Shown here: piece by piece, positions 1 through 12,992 of the stretch
Numbering within the stretch: the stretch's first letter is position 1
How the letters are laid out: the number at the start of each line of letters is the position of its first letter
Source: Fasciolopsis buskii
Lineage: Eukaryota; Platyhelminthes; Trematoda; Plagiorchiida; Fasciolidae
Reading direction: 5' to 3'
Length of the DNA stretch: 64,000 nucleotides
NCBI GenBank assembly: GCA_008360955.1
Contig: LUCM01002276.1
Span: forward strand, 128,999-192,998
Position numbers and translations under genes: made by a program
The notes under the pieces: model-generated
Database searches by the model: none
What the model was told of the DNA's origin: nothing
Seen by the model: the letters and a program-made list of their open reading frames with translations, nothing else

Positions 1-469
1 TGTTTGTTTAGCTATACTGATTTTCATGGTTGCGCAACCTGCTCAGTCCTCCTACCCGGTACTGTGGTTTTATTAGCTGGTATTTAAATCGTGGGGCTTC
101 ATAGCCGTGTAGGTTGGCCACCACGTGTCTAGGTATTCCGAAAGTTTAGATTCAGTTCCTCTGATTTCTTGGCGCACAATGTCTTTATCCGACACAGGGC
201 AAGGCAAAGCTCTCTAACTGTTCACAGTTCATCTGTATTTTTTGTGCCAAGGGTTTCATTTGTCTGGGCTCATTCTCTGGTCCCTCAAATATGAGGTCCG
301 ACCAAAAACAGTGCCAGCGCTACTGAGTTTGTGCAGTTAAAAACTACTTACTGCTCCACGGTGTCCAGTATGGAAGATTTCTAACTCGAATCCAACTTCT
401 GGGGTATTATCTGTCTGCTTGCAACTTTTCGGCCACTGGCGCATCATTCTATCTTTTTGTTTTTTGCTT
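1..469. other. Left edge, no feature recognised
   Basis: No long open frame, repeat or RNA signal was recognised here. It precedes the tail of the first SINE copy. Confidence 0.4.
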
Positions 470-635
470 CCTTTAATAATAAAATAATAAAGAACTATCC
501 TTCAGGAATACAGTCATACCCAACTGTGGGCTACCAAGTGGGACGTTTGGCCGGTATTAGGGGAGCTCGAACCCGTGATCTTCAGACTGAAACGGCACCA
601 TGTTGACTAATTGACAATCCCCGGAAAACAGCGGA
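470..635 (-). mobile_element. tRNA-derived SINE, copy 1 (diverged)
   Basis: Read on the minus strand, a tRNA-like head with a B-box-like GGGTTCGAGCTCC is followed by a body resembling the copies at 20905 and 35478 (ACCGG.CAA..TCCCACTTGG, then TAGCC, then TTCCTGA). It ends in an A/T-rich tail of AATAATAAAATAATAAAG type. RNA polymerase III would transcribe such an element from the internal boxes, and mobility would need reverse transcriptase from a LINE. The D-arm and A-box are weak, so a working tRNA is unlikely. Ends are approximate. Confidence 0.5.
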
Positions 636-1523
636 GTATTTGACAGATGGATATCATCTAAGGTTAATGTTGATCTCAAACGCATTTCAACCATGGGTTA
701 CGGTCACAGAGACCTAGAAAGAGTGATTTGTAAAATCTTGTGTACTTTATACATAGGATCCAGTACAGCCCGGTTATCATTGTCTCGTAAGCTGAGGGAT
801 CACCAGTGACAACTTTTGCGGACAAACCACTGATTGGGCATCAAAACGAGTGACGAGATTTCAACTACCTGGGTATCAGATTAATTGATTGCAAACTACT
901 GCCAACATAAGATACGGTAATAAAGTTTGCTGGTTTAAGCATTTCAACTAACTTCGATTATTAAATGCAGTCATAGTGAAATGTTGGATTACGACTTTTT
1001 GGTTTGCATTAGTGATGCTCATGGTGACAATCCAGGTGACTAAAAAGTATCAAGCTTGTCCGTACTAAGTGCCTCTAATCAAGCATATGGTGGTACATTT
1101 ACCTGTAGTTCCGGCCATGAGAGTTCATGAGAACCTGGCCGAAAACGTCCACTTGTGTATGGCTTACTAAAAGAGGTCATCTCTTGATCTTTAATTTGGA
1201 AAGGTTTTTTATTGTGGAAATTCAACACAAGGACCTGTTGCCAAAATACATGAGGTCAGTTTTCAGACTCGAGATACTGCTTTCAGCCATTCATGCGTGA
1301 GAGGAATGTAGACAAGACTGGAACAATTAGAAAGTGTGTAATAACGATGTCTGACGCTTGTTTGTGAGCTTATTTTCTTGGTTACACAAGTCTATATAGG
1401 ACAGAGTTAGATACTTACATTTGTTTGAAACTGCGAGCTTTACAGACAAGATTTTAACTTCCTTTCTATCACGTTACACTTGGTTCGCGTATGTATAAAG
1501 AGCAAAAGATTCTTGTCTTCTCT
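636..1523. other. Intergenic, downstream of the first transporter
   Basis: No gene or repeat recognised. This is the 3' flank of the minus-strand transporter and may include distal 3' UTR. Confidence 0.4.
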
Positions 1524-1529
1524 TTTATT
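1524..1529 (-). terminator. Candidate polyadenylation signal (AATAAA)
   Basis: A perfect AATAAA on the minus strand lies about 310 bases past the stop codon of the 497-aa transporter. Its distance and orientation suit a 3' end signal. The hexamer is common by chance, so support is weak without transcript data. Confidence 0.3.
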
Positions 1530-1840
1530 CCATGAACTCGAGAAACTATGGAGTGAATCATTTCAACTGTCACAAACCTCGACCCCAACATAAGTCGTTC
1601 TTCAAACGTGAAGAAGGAAAATCAGATTGATTGGCCTCACCAAAAATGGATCAGTTTCAACACATATAAGATAGGGAATAGCGAGTTAGTTAACGATGTG
1701 AATGAGGTGATCTAGACGGTCGGAGCACAAGCTCAGAAATGAACACCGTCTATTGGGAGTGCTCCTCGTTCACATCTGAACTGGTGATGACAGGGACCAA
1801 TTATTCCCAATTCGTGAGGTACTCGGGCGACCAGGGACGA

Positions 1841-3334
1841 TCAGATTATTTCGTTTTGTTCTGAACTGTTGCTTGAAATGACAAATTTTTCGTAAACAGT
1901 ACACAAGCAAACGAACGGGATAAACACGAGCAAAAGCATGAGGATAAAAGCTCCGTAGGCAAACTCAGTCATCAATCCACCTATATAGGGTCCAGCAAAA
2001 AAACCTACATTTATCACCGTGCGATAGATAGTCTGCGCTCGATCCATGTCATCGTTTGGAGCCAACTTGCTGTACAAGGATTCCGAACTGGTAGCTACCA
2101 TTGGCAGACCGGTCACATGTAACAGTAACCCGCATAGGGACATCGCGATACCGACCACCTTGTCTGGTGTCGGCCGGAAAGCGTACGCACACGAGAACCA
2201 CAGATAGCTGAACAGTAGAGATATCAATCCGCACGTAAGAATAGTACGATCAGAAAAACATATGGTAAGGCATCGAATCACCAGGAAGACGAAAAACACC
2301 AGCCCACCAGCAGCAAGATATACCCAACTGACCTCGACTTCAGTCCAGTCGAACAACTGTTCGGTCACGGGGGGTAGAACAGCCTCCAAACACATGGTGG
2401 AAAAGCTTATCATGAAACAAAGCAAATACATGGTGATCAGCGGAAAACTGAAGTACGGCTGGAGTGATTCGCAATAAGATGAACAAGGACAGGTGGAACA
2501 ACCGCCTGCCGACCGGGGTTTCTCAGACTCGTCGGCCAACATTGGTTTTATGTACGTCTGATGCTTCTGTCTCGGTGGGTCGAAAAAATAGCGGCGAACA
2601 CGACCGGAGAATGAGGCAGGTCCCGGGGTTGGTGGTTCGCTTCCATGGACCACCTTATCCACATCCGGATAGCACGCCAACACGAGAAAGCAGTGCAAAC
2701 CCCACAGTGTAGCCATCAGTAGACCAGGCACATTGTATACATTTAGGTTGAAACTGCCCATGTTTACGTTCAGTTTATGCATGAGAATAGTGAACGCTGG
2801 CCCAAACAGCAGGCCGATTTGTCGGGGCAGAAGCATAGCAACCACGTATGATGTACGCTCCTCATTTGTGGTGAGCTTGACCATATCTGCGTACAACGGT
2901 GGGTCACAGCAGGCACCGATCCCCGAGATGAACCTACCGGCTAGAACCACCCATGGACTGTGCCCGATTAGGTACATTATATTGCCTAAAATTTCCAGCT
3001 GGTTTGAGCACAGCAGTAGCACGTGCGTACGGACACCTTTGTGAGCCGCGTATCCGATCAGCGGAGTCACTAGGAGAATGGCCAGGCAGAATGCCGCCAA
3101 GGTAGCCGCGTAGAACTGTTTTGCAGCTGTTGTGCTCCAAGTGGTTTGCAAATACAACCACAGACTTGGCATGATAATTGCCCGTTCCACATTGGTTAGA
3201 AAACCCCAACTACTGCCGACAAACGTCTGCAAACATTTGGCCGAACAATGGCTTCCAAGACACGATTTGCGTTTTTCGGTTTCCAAATCTGACACTTTAA
3301 ACTGGGGTTTTTGAGTCAACACAGACTCGGCCAT
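1841..3334 (-). CDS. MFSD8/CLN7-like major facilitator transporter (497 aa), intronless
   Basis: An uninterrupted ATG-to-TGA frame encodes an integral membrane protein with about 12 hydrophobic segments and a hydrophilic central loop at residues about 226-290, the classic 6+6 MFS layout. The loop 2-3 signature is recognisable at residues 93-103 (IGYAAHKGVRT). The stretches GRFISGIGA (133-141), EERTSYV (158-164) and GLLFGPAF (174-181) match the MFSD8 (CLN7) family; human MFSD8 is a lysosomal membrane protein of similar length (518 aa). The ATG has A at -3 and G at +4, a good initiation context. The central loop carries a cysteine cluster (C279, C282, C284, C288) just before helix 7. The extreme C terminus, EQNEII, fits an acidic di-leucine-type endosome/lysosome sorting motif. 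It is a paralogue of the 535-aa gene at 32913, sharing SESLY.KLAP and DMDRAQ.I in the C-terminal half. The substrate cannot be inferred. Family membership is confident; lysosomal location is inference. Confidence 0.88.
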   Translation of the reverse strand: MAESVLTQKPQFKVSDLETEKRKSCLGSHCSAKCLQTFVGSSWGFLTNVERAIIMPSLWLYLQTTWSTTAAKQFYAATLAAFCLAILLVTPLIGYAAHKGVRTHVLLLCSNQLEILGNIMYLIGHSPWVVLAGRFISGIGACCDPPLYADMVKLTTNEERTSYVVAMLLPRQIGLLFGPAFTILMHKLNVNMGSFNLNVYNVPGLLMATLWGLHCFLVLACYPDVDKVVHGSEPPTPGPASFSGRVRRYFFDPPRQKHQTYIKPMLADESEKPRSAGGCSTCPCSSYCESLQPYFSFPLITMYLLCFMISFSTMCLEAVLPPVTEQLFDWTEVEVSWVYLAAGGLVFFVFLVIRCLTICFSDRTILTCGLISLLFSYLWFSCAYAFRPTPDKVVGIAMSLCGLLLHVTGLPMVATSSESLYSKLAPNDDMDRAQTIYRTVINVGFFAGPYIGGLMTEFAYGAFILMLLLVFIPFVCLCTVYEKFVISSNSSEQNEII

Positions 3335-4539
3335 ATTGAGAGCAGGATGGAAACAAACTCACAAAGGGGAAAGTATTCCGTCACAAGTTGTCCGGTTTAG
3401 ACAAAGAAACTTCTGCGGACAACGATGCCATCGAAATTTGTTTCTGAAACCCCGGTTGTTGAATACATGTGTTATTTTGAGTGCGTACTGATTTGCGTGG
3501 GTATATTTGTGTGAGCGGGTGTGTGTAGACGAGTGAGTAGTGGATAGACGTGGAATTGGTGGATCCTCCTACGTGTGATTCCTTATGCGTGTGTCTATTT
3601 ACAATAAGTGACTGGCTTAGGAACACCAACTCTATACGCACCGAGCTGTAGCTGCATGTTGCACCGGTTCTATCACACAGGTGAGCAGTGTGAAGCACGC
3701 ATAGACAACACGTGTGAAACCTTTTGTATTCACGTGAAAAAGCAACCAACTGGCCACCAGTTGAGCTTATTTCTGGCTACCCGCACACCCAAGGCTAGCA
3801 AACAGCCACGAAGTGCAAGGTGTATGTGAATTGGGGAAACTGTTGTTCATTTTCCCCTCGCCACATGGAGACTATTTTTGATCGACCGCTTTGAGCGATA
3901 AAAATATAATCCTACCTAACTGGTATGAGTCTATTGTTTTTGCACACATTTTGGGCAGAATAAAATTAGCCGTTTGCTTGACGAAGTTACGTATTGGCAT
4001 TCTAGATCCCGTGAGATTTTTTAATTGATTTAGAATAATGTTTGTTAGAAATCATTTTTCAGTCCGTACTCTTTTTATGGTGATCAAGATCTTATGCAAA
4101 CAACAATGTTATTAGCAGAGATTTTAGGCAAACAACTGAACGTTTTGTCAGTAAATTCTTTCGCAGATAAGTGATCCCTGCGCGTAGGAAAACTAACTAC
4201 ACACGACGGTACCACCGACCGGAAGACGAGAACACAAACGGAAATTAAACACTTCAAATAACCTACGTGGAACCATTCACCCAAGAACTTCAAGACGGCA
4301 TGGCATCCAAGCTAACAGGACAGGACAGAACAGGGCGGTCTACGAAATCCAGTAAAACGCTTCAGGCACAATTTACGGATGAGCTGACTGCATCTAACAC
4401 AAGCAATTTCGTGGAACTATGGCAGGTGATTTAGGACATTCATGTTTAGCATGTATGAGATGAAAATAGACAGTGGACGTGCGAAACAACGGGAGACAAA
4501 AACAGTGGGAACATGACAATTTACAGTTGTTCTAATTGT
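3335..4539. other. 5' flank of the first transporter, no other gene seen
   Basis: The overlapping opposite-strand frames at 3381-3829 have no recognisable domain and look like chance. This stretch should contain the promoter and 5' UTR of the minus-strand transporter. No TATA box or convincing promoter block was identified. Confidence 0.4.
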
Positions 4540-4944
4540 TTAGCTTTTTCTCCTTTTAGCTTTTAAAGCACATGTCTCTCCGTAACAAAAAATTACACCC
4601 CAAAATTTGTGCCTGAGATCGGGTGACATCATTTGGTATAAGCCACAGACCACAAACGCTAGGCAAAATTCTGCAATGACTGATATCATAAGTCGGTCCC
4701 GACCGACAGCACTGGTTTGGCAATGCAAGTTTAAGACTGTTCTAACCACCTCGTGAACTGCTTTCAAAATTCCGCCAATAATTTCACTTAGTGGTTTCAT
4801 TTCATTTGAAAAACAATTGCTAATCAAAACTCCATTAAGAGTGCACAAATGGAATTTTAAAACTGTCAAAAGGATGACCCTTGAGAAATAACCTTCCATG
4901 TCAAGATTAGAACGCAATATATGCACTAATTCATCTTTGATCAT
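4540..4944 (-). CDS. Hypothetical ORF, 134 aa
   Basis: An open frame of 134 codons from the first ATG (4944); the open frame itself begins slightly upstream at a TTG. It contains several hydrophobic stretches, for example around the segment ending GVLISNCFSNEM and another at LAFVVCGLYQM. No domain or family was recognised, and no splice structure or neighbouring exon is evident. It is longer than most non-repeat frames nearby, which is the only reason to list it. It may be a chance ORF or a decayed repeat fragment. Confidence 0.13.
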   Translation of the reverse strand: MIKDELVHILRSNLDMEGYFSRVILLTVLKFHLCTLNGVLISNCFSNEMKPLSEIIGGILKAVHEVVRTVLNLHCQTSAVGRDRLMISVIAEFCLAFVVCGLYQMMSPDLRHKFWGVIFCYGETCALKAKRRKS

Positions 4945-7039
4945 TAATACAATAACCAAAGGGAGCCCAGTGGAGCTTTCATGAACTTGAATGTGTTAGC
5001 TTATATAATGAGATCGGGATCATGTTCTCGGATGATGGTGGCAGAAAAATATGAGACAAATTTTGCTCAGGTTAACTCACGGGCAAATTTGGTGCAAGAT
5101 CGTATACATCTGTCAACAAGCATCCCGGTTGCTCAATCAACGCAGTAAAGGTGACCGGTGATGATAAGATCCGGCGTAAAATTTCAAACTAAAATAGAAT
5201 AAAATAAAGACCGACTGGGACAGCACACTGATGAATATTCATAACGATCATCAGTTTTGTGACCTGAAGTGATCTAACTTTCCGAGCAAGAAATGACACT
5301 CCCGTAGTTTACCAACGCATAAATCAGTATGTGAACTCCACCGAAATTTGCTATTTAGAGTGATTCAGCTGCACAAGAATAGCTGGTATTCATAATTACA
5401 TTATCCTTCAGAAACCCTGATCGGAGAGATGCAAAAGAGTGTTCAGGATATTTCAGTAGGTTTAACTAAAGACCGGAGTGAGTAGGCGAGTTCATTACTT
5501 GATAAATCTCCCCAACCGAAATGTTTAACAGTTCAGTCTACACAGCAGAACCTTGAAGAAGAAATTTCCCAGTCATGTACAGAGCTAAGTCAAAAAGAGT
5601 AACGGGTTTGAACAAACGTCAGGTCGGATATCGACAAGAAGTGAGTCCACAAGTAATACGTATGCTCTGCCTCAGCGATGCACATCTTATTTTCTCCGTC
5701 ATCAATAGGCTTCCGATCTCGGCCATCCTGGGATTTCTTGAGCAGTGGCAAGTCTATTCAGCTAAGAACGTCCGCCGGAATTGAGTATTTCGAATTGATC
5801 ATTCATTTTTGTCTATTTAACTCAACGTTGATCGATTAGGTGATATCGTAGGGGAATCATTAGCAAACTTCAAACATAATGAGTTCTCATACAATGTGTA
5901 ATTCAAACGTCCTCAGTGTTTTTTATTCCTCAAAAATACGACTACATGTACCGATCAACTGCCTAATCAGCTCTGCGTTTGTTTTCTTTATTTCACTAGT
6001 TCCAAGAAACCCTTTTAACAAACATGAGCACCACTAACTTGTCCTAAAATTACGCTAAGATAATGGACCAAACACTGCAATCACTACTGATTCCATTTTT
6101 CTGGTGCTTCCAGCCGTTAAAACCATGGTAGTAATGAGCTTATTATTTTGAACGCTAAGTTTCGCTTCCATATTTAACTTCAGGCATTTGCACATACATT
6201 TTTGTGCAGCAAGCGTAAAAATGTGCAGATGTCGCTTGTAACGGGTGAAGGATCGTAACCCTATCTTGTACAACTTTCATCGTTGCCTCGATCAACAGAA
6301 ATAACAATAATTCCTGATGCATGTTCATTCTGGCCCTGACAACTTTTAGGTTCATTTTCTTTGCACCAAAGCTTGAATATCTCTGTTCACTCATTTCGAC
6401 TCATTTATCTTTTCACGCCTAATGCTTAGACCACGAAATTGCAGTCGGCAGTCACCATACCATTCGACCGTCACAAGCGACGGCTACACATTTTTACCGT
6501 CCTATCCAAGACTATAAAGGGGACATCCAAAATAAACTTCTGTTTCAAAGCTATCTTATGACTTAAGGGGCTTAGGTCTACTGCTAACAAAGGTAATAAT
6601 AATGATCATTGCAGTTGTAATGTCCAGTATATTATGTTATATATATATATATACATTCATTTAATTCCTCATACATTTGCTCGAGTAAGTATATACAGCA
6701 TCCGGTTCAATTCTGAACAATTTAGACTTATCTGAGTCACAAAAATTACCCACAACGACTTCAATTTAATAGCTATCTCACTGCATTACGTTCCGTCAAA
6801 TACGAACGCCACGCAATGTAAATCAGTTAATAGACCCGGATATTGAGCCTGGATTAAAACACTCGGATAAAGGCATAATTAACCTCCACTTTGATTATTT
6901 TTAGTTTACTAAGTACGTTCAGTGTCATCAGTAACTCATTTAATCAGTCTTTCACTTTAGACTTGAAATGCATTGAAGGAAAACTGAATCTGATCCAAGC
7001 TACGCTACTCATGAGTAGGCAAATGGGCTGGTTAATTTA
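4945..7039. other. Intergenic, no gene seen; short (TA)n at 6638-6653
   Basis: Only short frames without recognisable domains occur here. A 16-base TA microsatellite lies at 6638-6653. Confidence 0.4.
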
Positions 7040-7327
7040 AGGGTGAAGGTCTCGGTATCAGGACCATATGACGCAGGGAGTATAACGAAAATTCGATACG
7101 CCATGCATTGGTTTTTATTGTGAATGATATAATGTTAATAACAGCGTTGTTGGTAGGAGTAATGCGCCAACATTTCAACTACCGTGGGTAGTATTTCTCA
7201 AGGCAAGTTTTACAATCAAATGTATTTGATTCTGAAACTTACCTTGAGAAAGACTACCCACGGTAGTCGAAATGTTGGTGCATTACTTCTACCAACGACG
7301 CTGCTATTAACATTATATCTTTCACAA
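7040..7327 (+). repeat. Foldback (hairpin) element, full copy
   Basis: Two 93-base arms, 7118-7210 and 7235-7327, are near-perfect reverse complements around a 24-base loop that is itself partly palindromic (AATCAAAT / ATTTGATT). A single strand could fold into a hairpin of about 210 bases. Bases 7040-7117 have no counterpart on the far side of the hairpin, but they do match the second genomic copy at 15629-15860, so the mobile unit extends beyond the palindrome. No coding capacity is present. The best class is a non-autonomous foldback/MITE-like repeat. Confidence 0.7.
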
Positions 7328-9794
7328 TGAAAGATCCCGCTAATTCACATTCCCTTCACCCATTCATTAGAACCACCGTCAGATCTGCAGCTGGCCTGAA
7401 ATATCCCAGAATATGGTACGCTTGTTTTGTTATCATTTGTCGTACAACGTGACGAACTCACTAATCTAGTGTTGCAATGGCTTGGTGAACCGTTTGCTTA
7501 TAAATTCAACCAAAATTGGGCAAGAAATTTTTGTGTGACAAAATAATTGATTGATTTTCTTGGTTTTAAACCCCAACCTTCACAACAGTAACGACCAAAT
7601 TTCATGATCCCATTTATCTAACCATTCATCCATACTAAAATTTCTCTTTAAGGGTTCTGCTGGTCTATGATTAGTCTGTACACAGTCTCTTGAATTCCGT
7701 AGTGTCTGGTGTCTTTCACGAGCTGGTTTCAAAGGGGAAACTATATTTTAGATACTGCACAGTTTGAAAGTATTTTCATTGACCTAACAACCATCTGGGA
7801 ATATTATATTTTACTTTGCGGTTGGCAGGGTTGTTCTGGGGCAAGCATAAGCAATTTGAGCTTGTTTACAAACGCTGTCAAGCATCCATAAGTACTGTGA
7901 TGATGTATTATATTAATAAATTGTGCCGTACAGGTCGCAAGCCGCTGAGAACCAATTCGGACCAAGTGCTTATCAGTCGATGAGAAGGGGAATTTGAGTG
8001 TTTTTATATTATTGTTTATGCTGCCTTAGATCATTCAGTAAATAATAAAAATTTGTGATATTCATTTTACCATATCTCACTCGATGTTTTAATACTGTGA
8101 ATGAACTATGTGATCGATTACAGGTGTGAATAAATCAAATGTCTTCAGCCTGTCATCAGGGTGCCGCTGATTCGCTTCATTCTACATTGGTTCACAACTT
8201 TTTACAAGATTATCACGCATAGAGTTCATGAATTTCCACGTGACAGTATAAAAGAGAATAATATTTGGGATAAACTAATCAAAATACTTGAACAATATTA
8301 CCTGACTTTGTCATTGCACGTGAACTCCACTACTCAAACCGTTGTTTCTACAGCAGCAAAGTCGCACGACGGGATAGGCCAAGTCTGAAGGACACCAATC
8401 TTAGTGTCTTCCTAACTATGATGTGGAACAAGAAATATTTTCAGCGTGCATACCGTTTTCAATCGCACTTTAAAATTCTATCAAGTTATTCACAACTTTT
8501 TTCAGAATTACTTGGGATCTTCTTCCGGTTGGAAAATCGATATTTTCACACAATTCTGAAACTTGCTGCATGGTCGCATCAACGTACTGAAAATCGCACT
8601 GGTTATCTGGGCCTTAAGCCACAATTTACGAGCCTAGTCGTTGTTACCTGATCAAGGCAAAAGCATGATTCCGAATACCGCAGACAAAAATCCGAATAAT
8701 TGGTGAATACTTTCGATAAAACGTGTAAACTGCTAAACGAACGAAGGCAAAAGCAAAACGTGCTTCCAAATATTCCTATTTGACTTAAACCTGGATTTTT
8801 CTCTAATTATTAGAGGAAGATTTGTAAAATGCGTTCTGATATTTCCTCTTGAGTTGGAAGGCGGGTGTCGGAAACTGTTTACCGTATAGTAACAACACAA
8901 CTCATCAAAGAAAGTTGTCAGAACACCGAGTAACTAATTAATCTCTGCTTGGAATCATCAGTAGCACATGTAGCTCGCGCTTCAAGTAAAGGAGTGATGC
9001 TCAGAACAAATCGGACCCAGTCAAATCACTAGACGAATCCGAAAGGAAGTTTTTACTATTATTGTAATCAGAAATAGGTGAAAGTGCAGTTCAACTCTCA
9101 ACAGTGCCCGAAAAAGAGTGGAACAAGAACCCGGAAATGGTTAATCGGACCAACTGAAGTTCCACTAAAAAACAAGCGGTATGAATACGGGGTCAGATTA
9201 TACGCGACTAGCAGGAATAGGTTAGTATGACCAAGCAAACTACCTATTGAATGTGTTTGATTATAGAAACTAGACAAATATTATTTTCATAAAGAAGAAA
9301 TAAGAATGCAAGCGTAAAAATAAAAAGTAATAATGATGATACCTTTTTAACGTCACGGCATGCATTAACTGAAGGCCGAAAAATCACATGATTAGTTTCG
9401 CTTAGGTAATTGCAGATTCCGGACTAAGCCATCAGCACGCACGATGGCAAACAAACTTGCTCAGGTAACTTCACCGCTGGCTAAATGAAGACATTTGGAG
9501 ATGGAAGAGGTAAAAACAAAAAAAAAATAATCGACATTTCGAATATCTGCTTATTACGCAAATGTGGTTAAAGGAATCTGTACATTGCGTCCACATCCTT
9601 TCTATATTCTCAAAAGAATAACGAAAACCGTAAAAAGACATCCTTCAAAAGTGTGGAGCAATCCCAACTAATCTGAATGATCCATCTCTGGGATCCTGAA
9701 ACAACATACGCGTTCCCTCAGTGCACCACGGTAATAGACTGAAACCGTGATTGCGTAACCCATGACTCCTTGCTGCAACGCGACCATCATTTTT
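7328..9794. other. Intergenic, no gene recognised
   Basis: Short frames at 7709, 8161 and 8418 carry no recognisable domain. AT-rich sequence without evident repeats. Confidence 0.4.
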
Positions 9795-9955
9795 TGACTT
9801 TTTACTCACTTTATTAATCATGTGACTACGCATACCATTTCACACAAGGCGGCCCCCATCAATAAATGGTCATCGAGAGAGGGATTTGACCGTCCGTGAG
9901 AGGATTCGAATACGCTACCTTGGCCGCTCCGTCACAGCTGGTCTCTAAGAAAACA
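9795..9955 (-). mobile_element. tRNA-derived SINE, copy 2 (diverged)
   Basis: On the minus strand, GGAGCGGCCAAGGTAGCG is followed by a B-box-like ATTCGAATCCTCTCAC and then GGTCAAATCCC. These match the head-body junction of the 35478 copy (CTCGAATCCTCTCAC, GGTCAACTTCCCC). The 3' part, GAAATGGTATGCG followed by an A-rich tail, matches GAAATGATGCGC in that copy. The body is diverged and partly replaced. Confidence 0.5.
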
Positions 9956-10297
9956 GTATTCAACCAGTAAATTACTTTCCTATCATTTTGGGGATCCTCC
10001 TGACTCCATTACTCACAAACCCTGTTAAATCTAGACAGTTATGGATCGCGCCCTTTGACTGGCTGCGCTACAATTCTGTATAATCCTATTTCGTTATTTT
10101 GCTGTCGGATATTTGGCTCGATTATGCTCTTCGTTCGACGCTACACTCGGTCGGAACTACTTTTGTTCAAAAACCGTGTCGTTTCTCAACATATACTGGG
10201 ATCCCGTATTGCTGCACCTCAACGATCTTCTAATCCATCTAAAAGGGGCACTCGTGCTGGCTAGCAGGCAGCACTTAAATGCTCCCTTCCAGCAAAG

Positions 10298-12400
10298 ATG
10301 CCCATTCCGCCATTGCTGAGTACCAATATCCGCTCTCTGTTTACGAAAATGTCGGATCTGTCCCTCGTAATCCGATCACCGATTCATGTTCACACTTGTG
10401 TCATATGCACACAAGAATCGTGGTTGAACCCGAATATTGCTGATTCACTCGTGTCGATAGACAGCTTCAGACTCCACCGATAGGAAAGAGTTTCGAACAA
10501 AAAGACTTGAATCGGTATGGCAACATACATAAACTCCTTCTGATGTGGCAAATCCGAAGCTACTTATACGTACTATTTAAATGGAATTGACTGTCTCACA
10601 ACGCAAGATCAGCCCACGTTTTCCCACCATACCAATACAACCATAACGAACTTACACATTGAGCCTTTCAGCTCACGACACAATATCACAACATTTTCGA
10701 TTCTTTCCTAGCATTTATCGTTCTACTTCTTGAGGATAATCTGCATATAATTGCAGGTGATTTCAATCATGCATCAACTCTACCACTGAGTGTATTTGAT
10801 TTGGCAAACCTCTGCATCTCTCCCACCAGAGGCAACTCCACTTTAGATAGAGTTATTACCAACCACCCCGATTTCTTTTTCCTGAAATTGCGTGCTTCAA
10901 TTTCAAGTAGTGATCATTGTCTGCTTCTGTTAAAGTCCAAGATTTACTCTCGGTCAGCCTTCCATTCCTTCAGGCGAACAAATCAAATCCAAGTTCGCCT
11001 CCGTAAATTTTCAACCTTACTCTTCTTTAGAAATCCCTTTCAATTGCATCCACCTGCTTCTCTTTTGAATCCCTGCTCAATGACAATGTCAAACTACTCA
11101 CGGAGACATCCGCTGTACCTCAGAAACACTGCTTGTCTCAAATGGCCACCTAGAAACGGAAATCTCTGAGATGCAGGGGCACTTCCACAAATCTCGTAAT
11201 AACTCAAGCGTGCGGTACATTTCCAACCTAATAAACGCTGAAATCCAACGCATCGACATGAAATTCGCCAGCCAACTGCTGAGTGGTAACAACAATCGAT
11301 TCCTATGGCAAGGCATTCGATTGTTGTGGGAAGAAGAAGAAACATGCGAAAACGTCTGCGGATGTGGACAGCATCAATCGTGCTTTCATCCATCCTTCCA
11401 CTTATACCCCGGTCATATTTGAACAGGGTGATGATATGACAGTTACAAGTTTTTCTAGAGAAGTGCTCGACCTTCTGCGCACCACTAAAATTACCACAGC
11501 GGTTGGTCCTGACAGTCTGTCCTCAGCTCTTTTAAGGCATGGCGCTGTGGCTTTGACCGATGCATTTACTTCTCTAATTAACTCATCATTAATCTCGTCT
11601 TCCATTCCTGACTGTTGGAGACCCGTAACCATTATTCCCATCCCAAAACCTACCAGTTCCACTGCTTTTGCAAAACGTTTTCGCCCCGTCATCTTAACAT
11701 CTGTTCCTCTGGAGCGTTCTTCTATGTATCCTTCTGACCACCCTTTTCAGTTTGCCTATAAATCTAACAAGTCCACTTGAGACGCTGCCGCCTCCGTTAT
11801 TCACCACATTTTCTAAGTCCATAAATGCATCAATGAAATCCGCCCGTTGCGCCTTTCTATTCGTCGGCATTTTACTCACTTCAACCGTCTCTTCTACTTA
11901 ACAAGCTGGAGACATTTGGTTGTCCCAGTTCCTCATTAGCATGGCTGTCTGATTACTTTACTAACCGAAGCCAGTGCACAAGAATGCACACAAGACTTCC
12001 AAACTATTGATTAACAACTCAGAAGTGCTTCAGAGTGCTGCTGTTCTTTCACCGTTTCTCTTCTCTGCTTACATTAGCAACTTAACAAGTAGTTCCCCTT
12101 ATAATCTGTTTTAGTATACTGATGATGTTGCCCTCTCTCAAGCCGTTTCGAACAACGATGATTTTCAAAGTTCTTCCAACAACCAATCTTCTGTTTGCAA
12201 TTTCTCCGCACGAGCTGGTTTAAATCTGGACACATCTAAATGTCTCAAATGTCTGTTCTCTCTCCTTCGTTCAGCCTACCCATCCAAAACGTCTTCCATC
12301 AACTCGAAAACACTTACCAAGGTTGATTCTGTGAAATATCCTGGAGTTACTATTGATAAAAATCTGAAGTGGACTTCTCATATATAGCTGTGTAAAGAAT
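10298..12400 (+). pseudogene. CR1-like endonuclease-reverse transcriptase pseudogene
   Basis: Endonuclease/exonuclease/phosphatase motifs appear first: STNIRSLFTKMSDL near the start (10326-10367), CTQESWLNPNI, then TLDRVITN and SSDHCLLLL. The RT begins near 11430 with GPDSLSSALLRHGA, IPDCWRPVTIIPIPKP and FRPVILTSVPLE, followed by HPFQFAYKSNKST, the usual pre-motif-A block of CR1/Jockey RTs. The catalytic box survives as YTDDVAL at about 12115-12135. The frame is broken by numerous stops and shifts, for example directly after FAYKSNKST. Clade assignment (CR1-like within the Jockey superfamily) is by resemblance only. Confidence 0.78.
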
Positions 12401-12992
12401 CTCCGACGGTTGTCATTTCAACGCAAGAAGCTTCGACACTACAACGTGAAACAAAGCACCATCTCCCGATTTGTATACCAACGTGTTTTTCCAATCCTTT
12501 ACTGTTCCCCCGTCATTTTTTCAAGTTTACTTAAAAAAGACTAAAATTCTTCGCCGAGGACTATGAATTATTAGCCGGGTGTCCTTCGTACCACTAACTG
12601 AATTGTCCATTAATCTGTGATCAACACTTATCAGCATGTCAGAAATTTGCTCACAAAATTCTTTCAGATCCGACGCATCTCCTGCACAACGATCTTCCAA
12701 AGTGTCGCTCTCATATTTCTACACTATCCGCTTTTCGTTCCATACCTTCCAGAATCAGTATCCACAGGAACTCCACTCTCCCATATTTAGCACGAATTTT
12801 GACAAACCATAAGCGGGTTTCAGTCGAATTCTTGAACAACCTGTCATAATGTATTATGATTATTCCTGGAGGAGTTCTTTTATTTTTTCACGAGACGATG
12901 AGCGTTTTATTTTATTTTTTCCTGTAGTTTATTTTTACCTTCTCGTTTTTTAAATAAAATGCAACATTATTGGTTGTACGCAAATGCCTATG

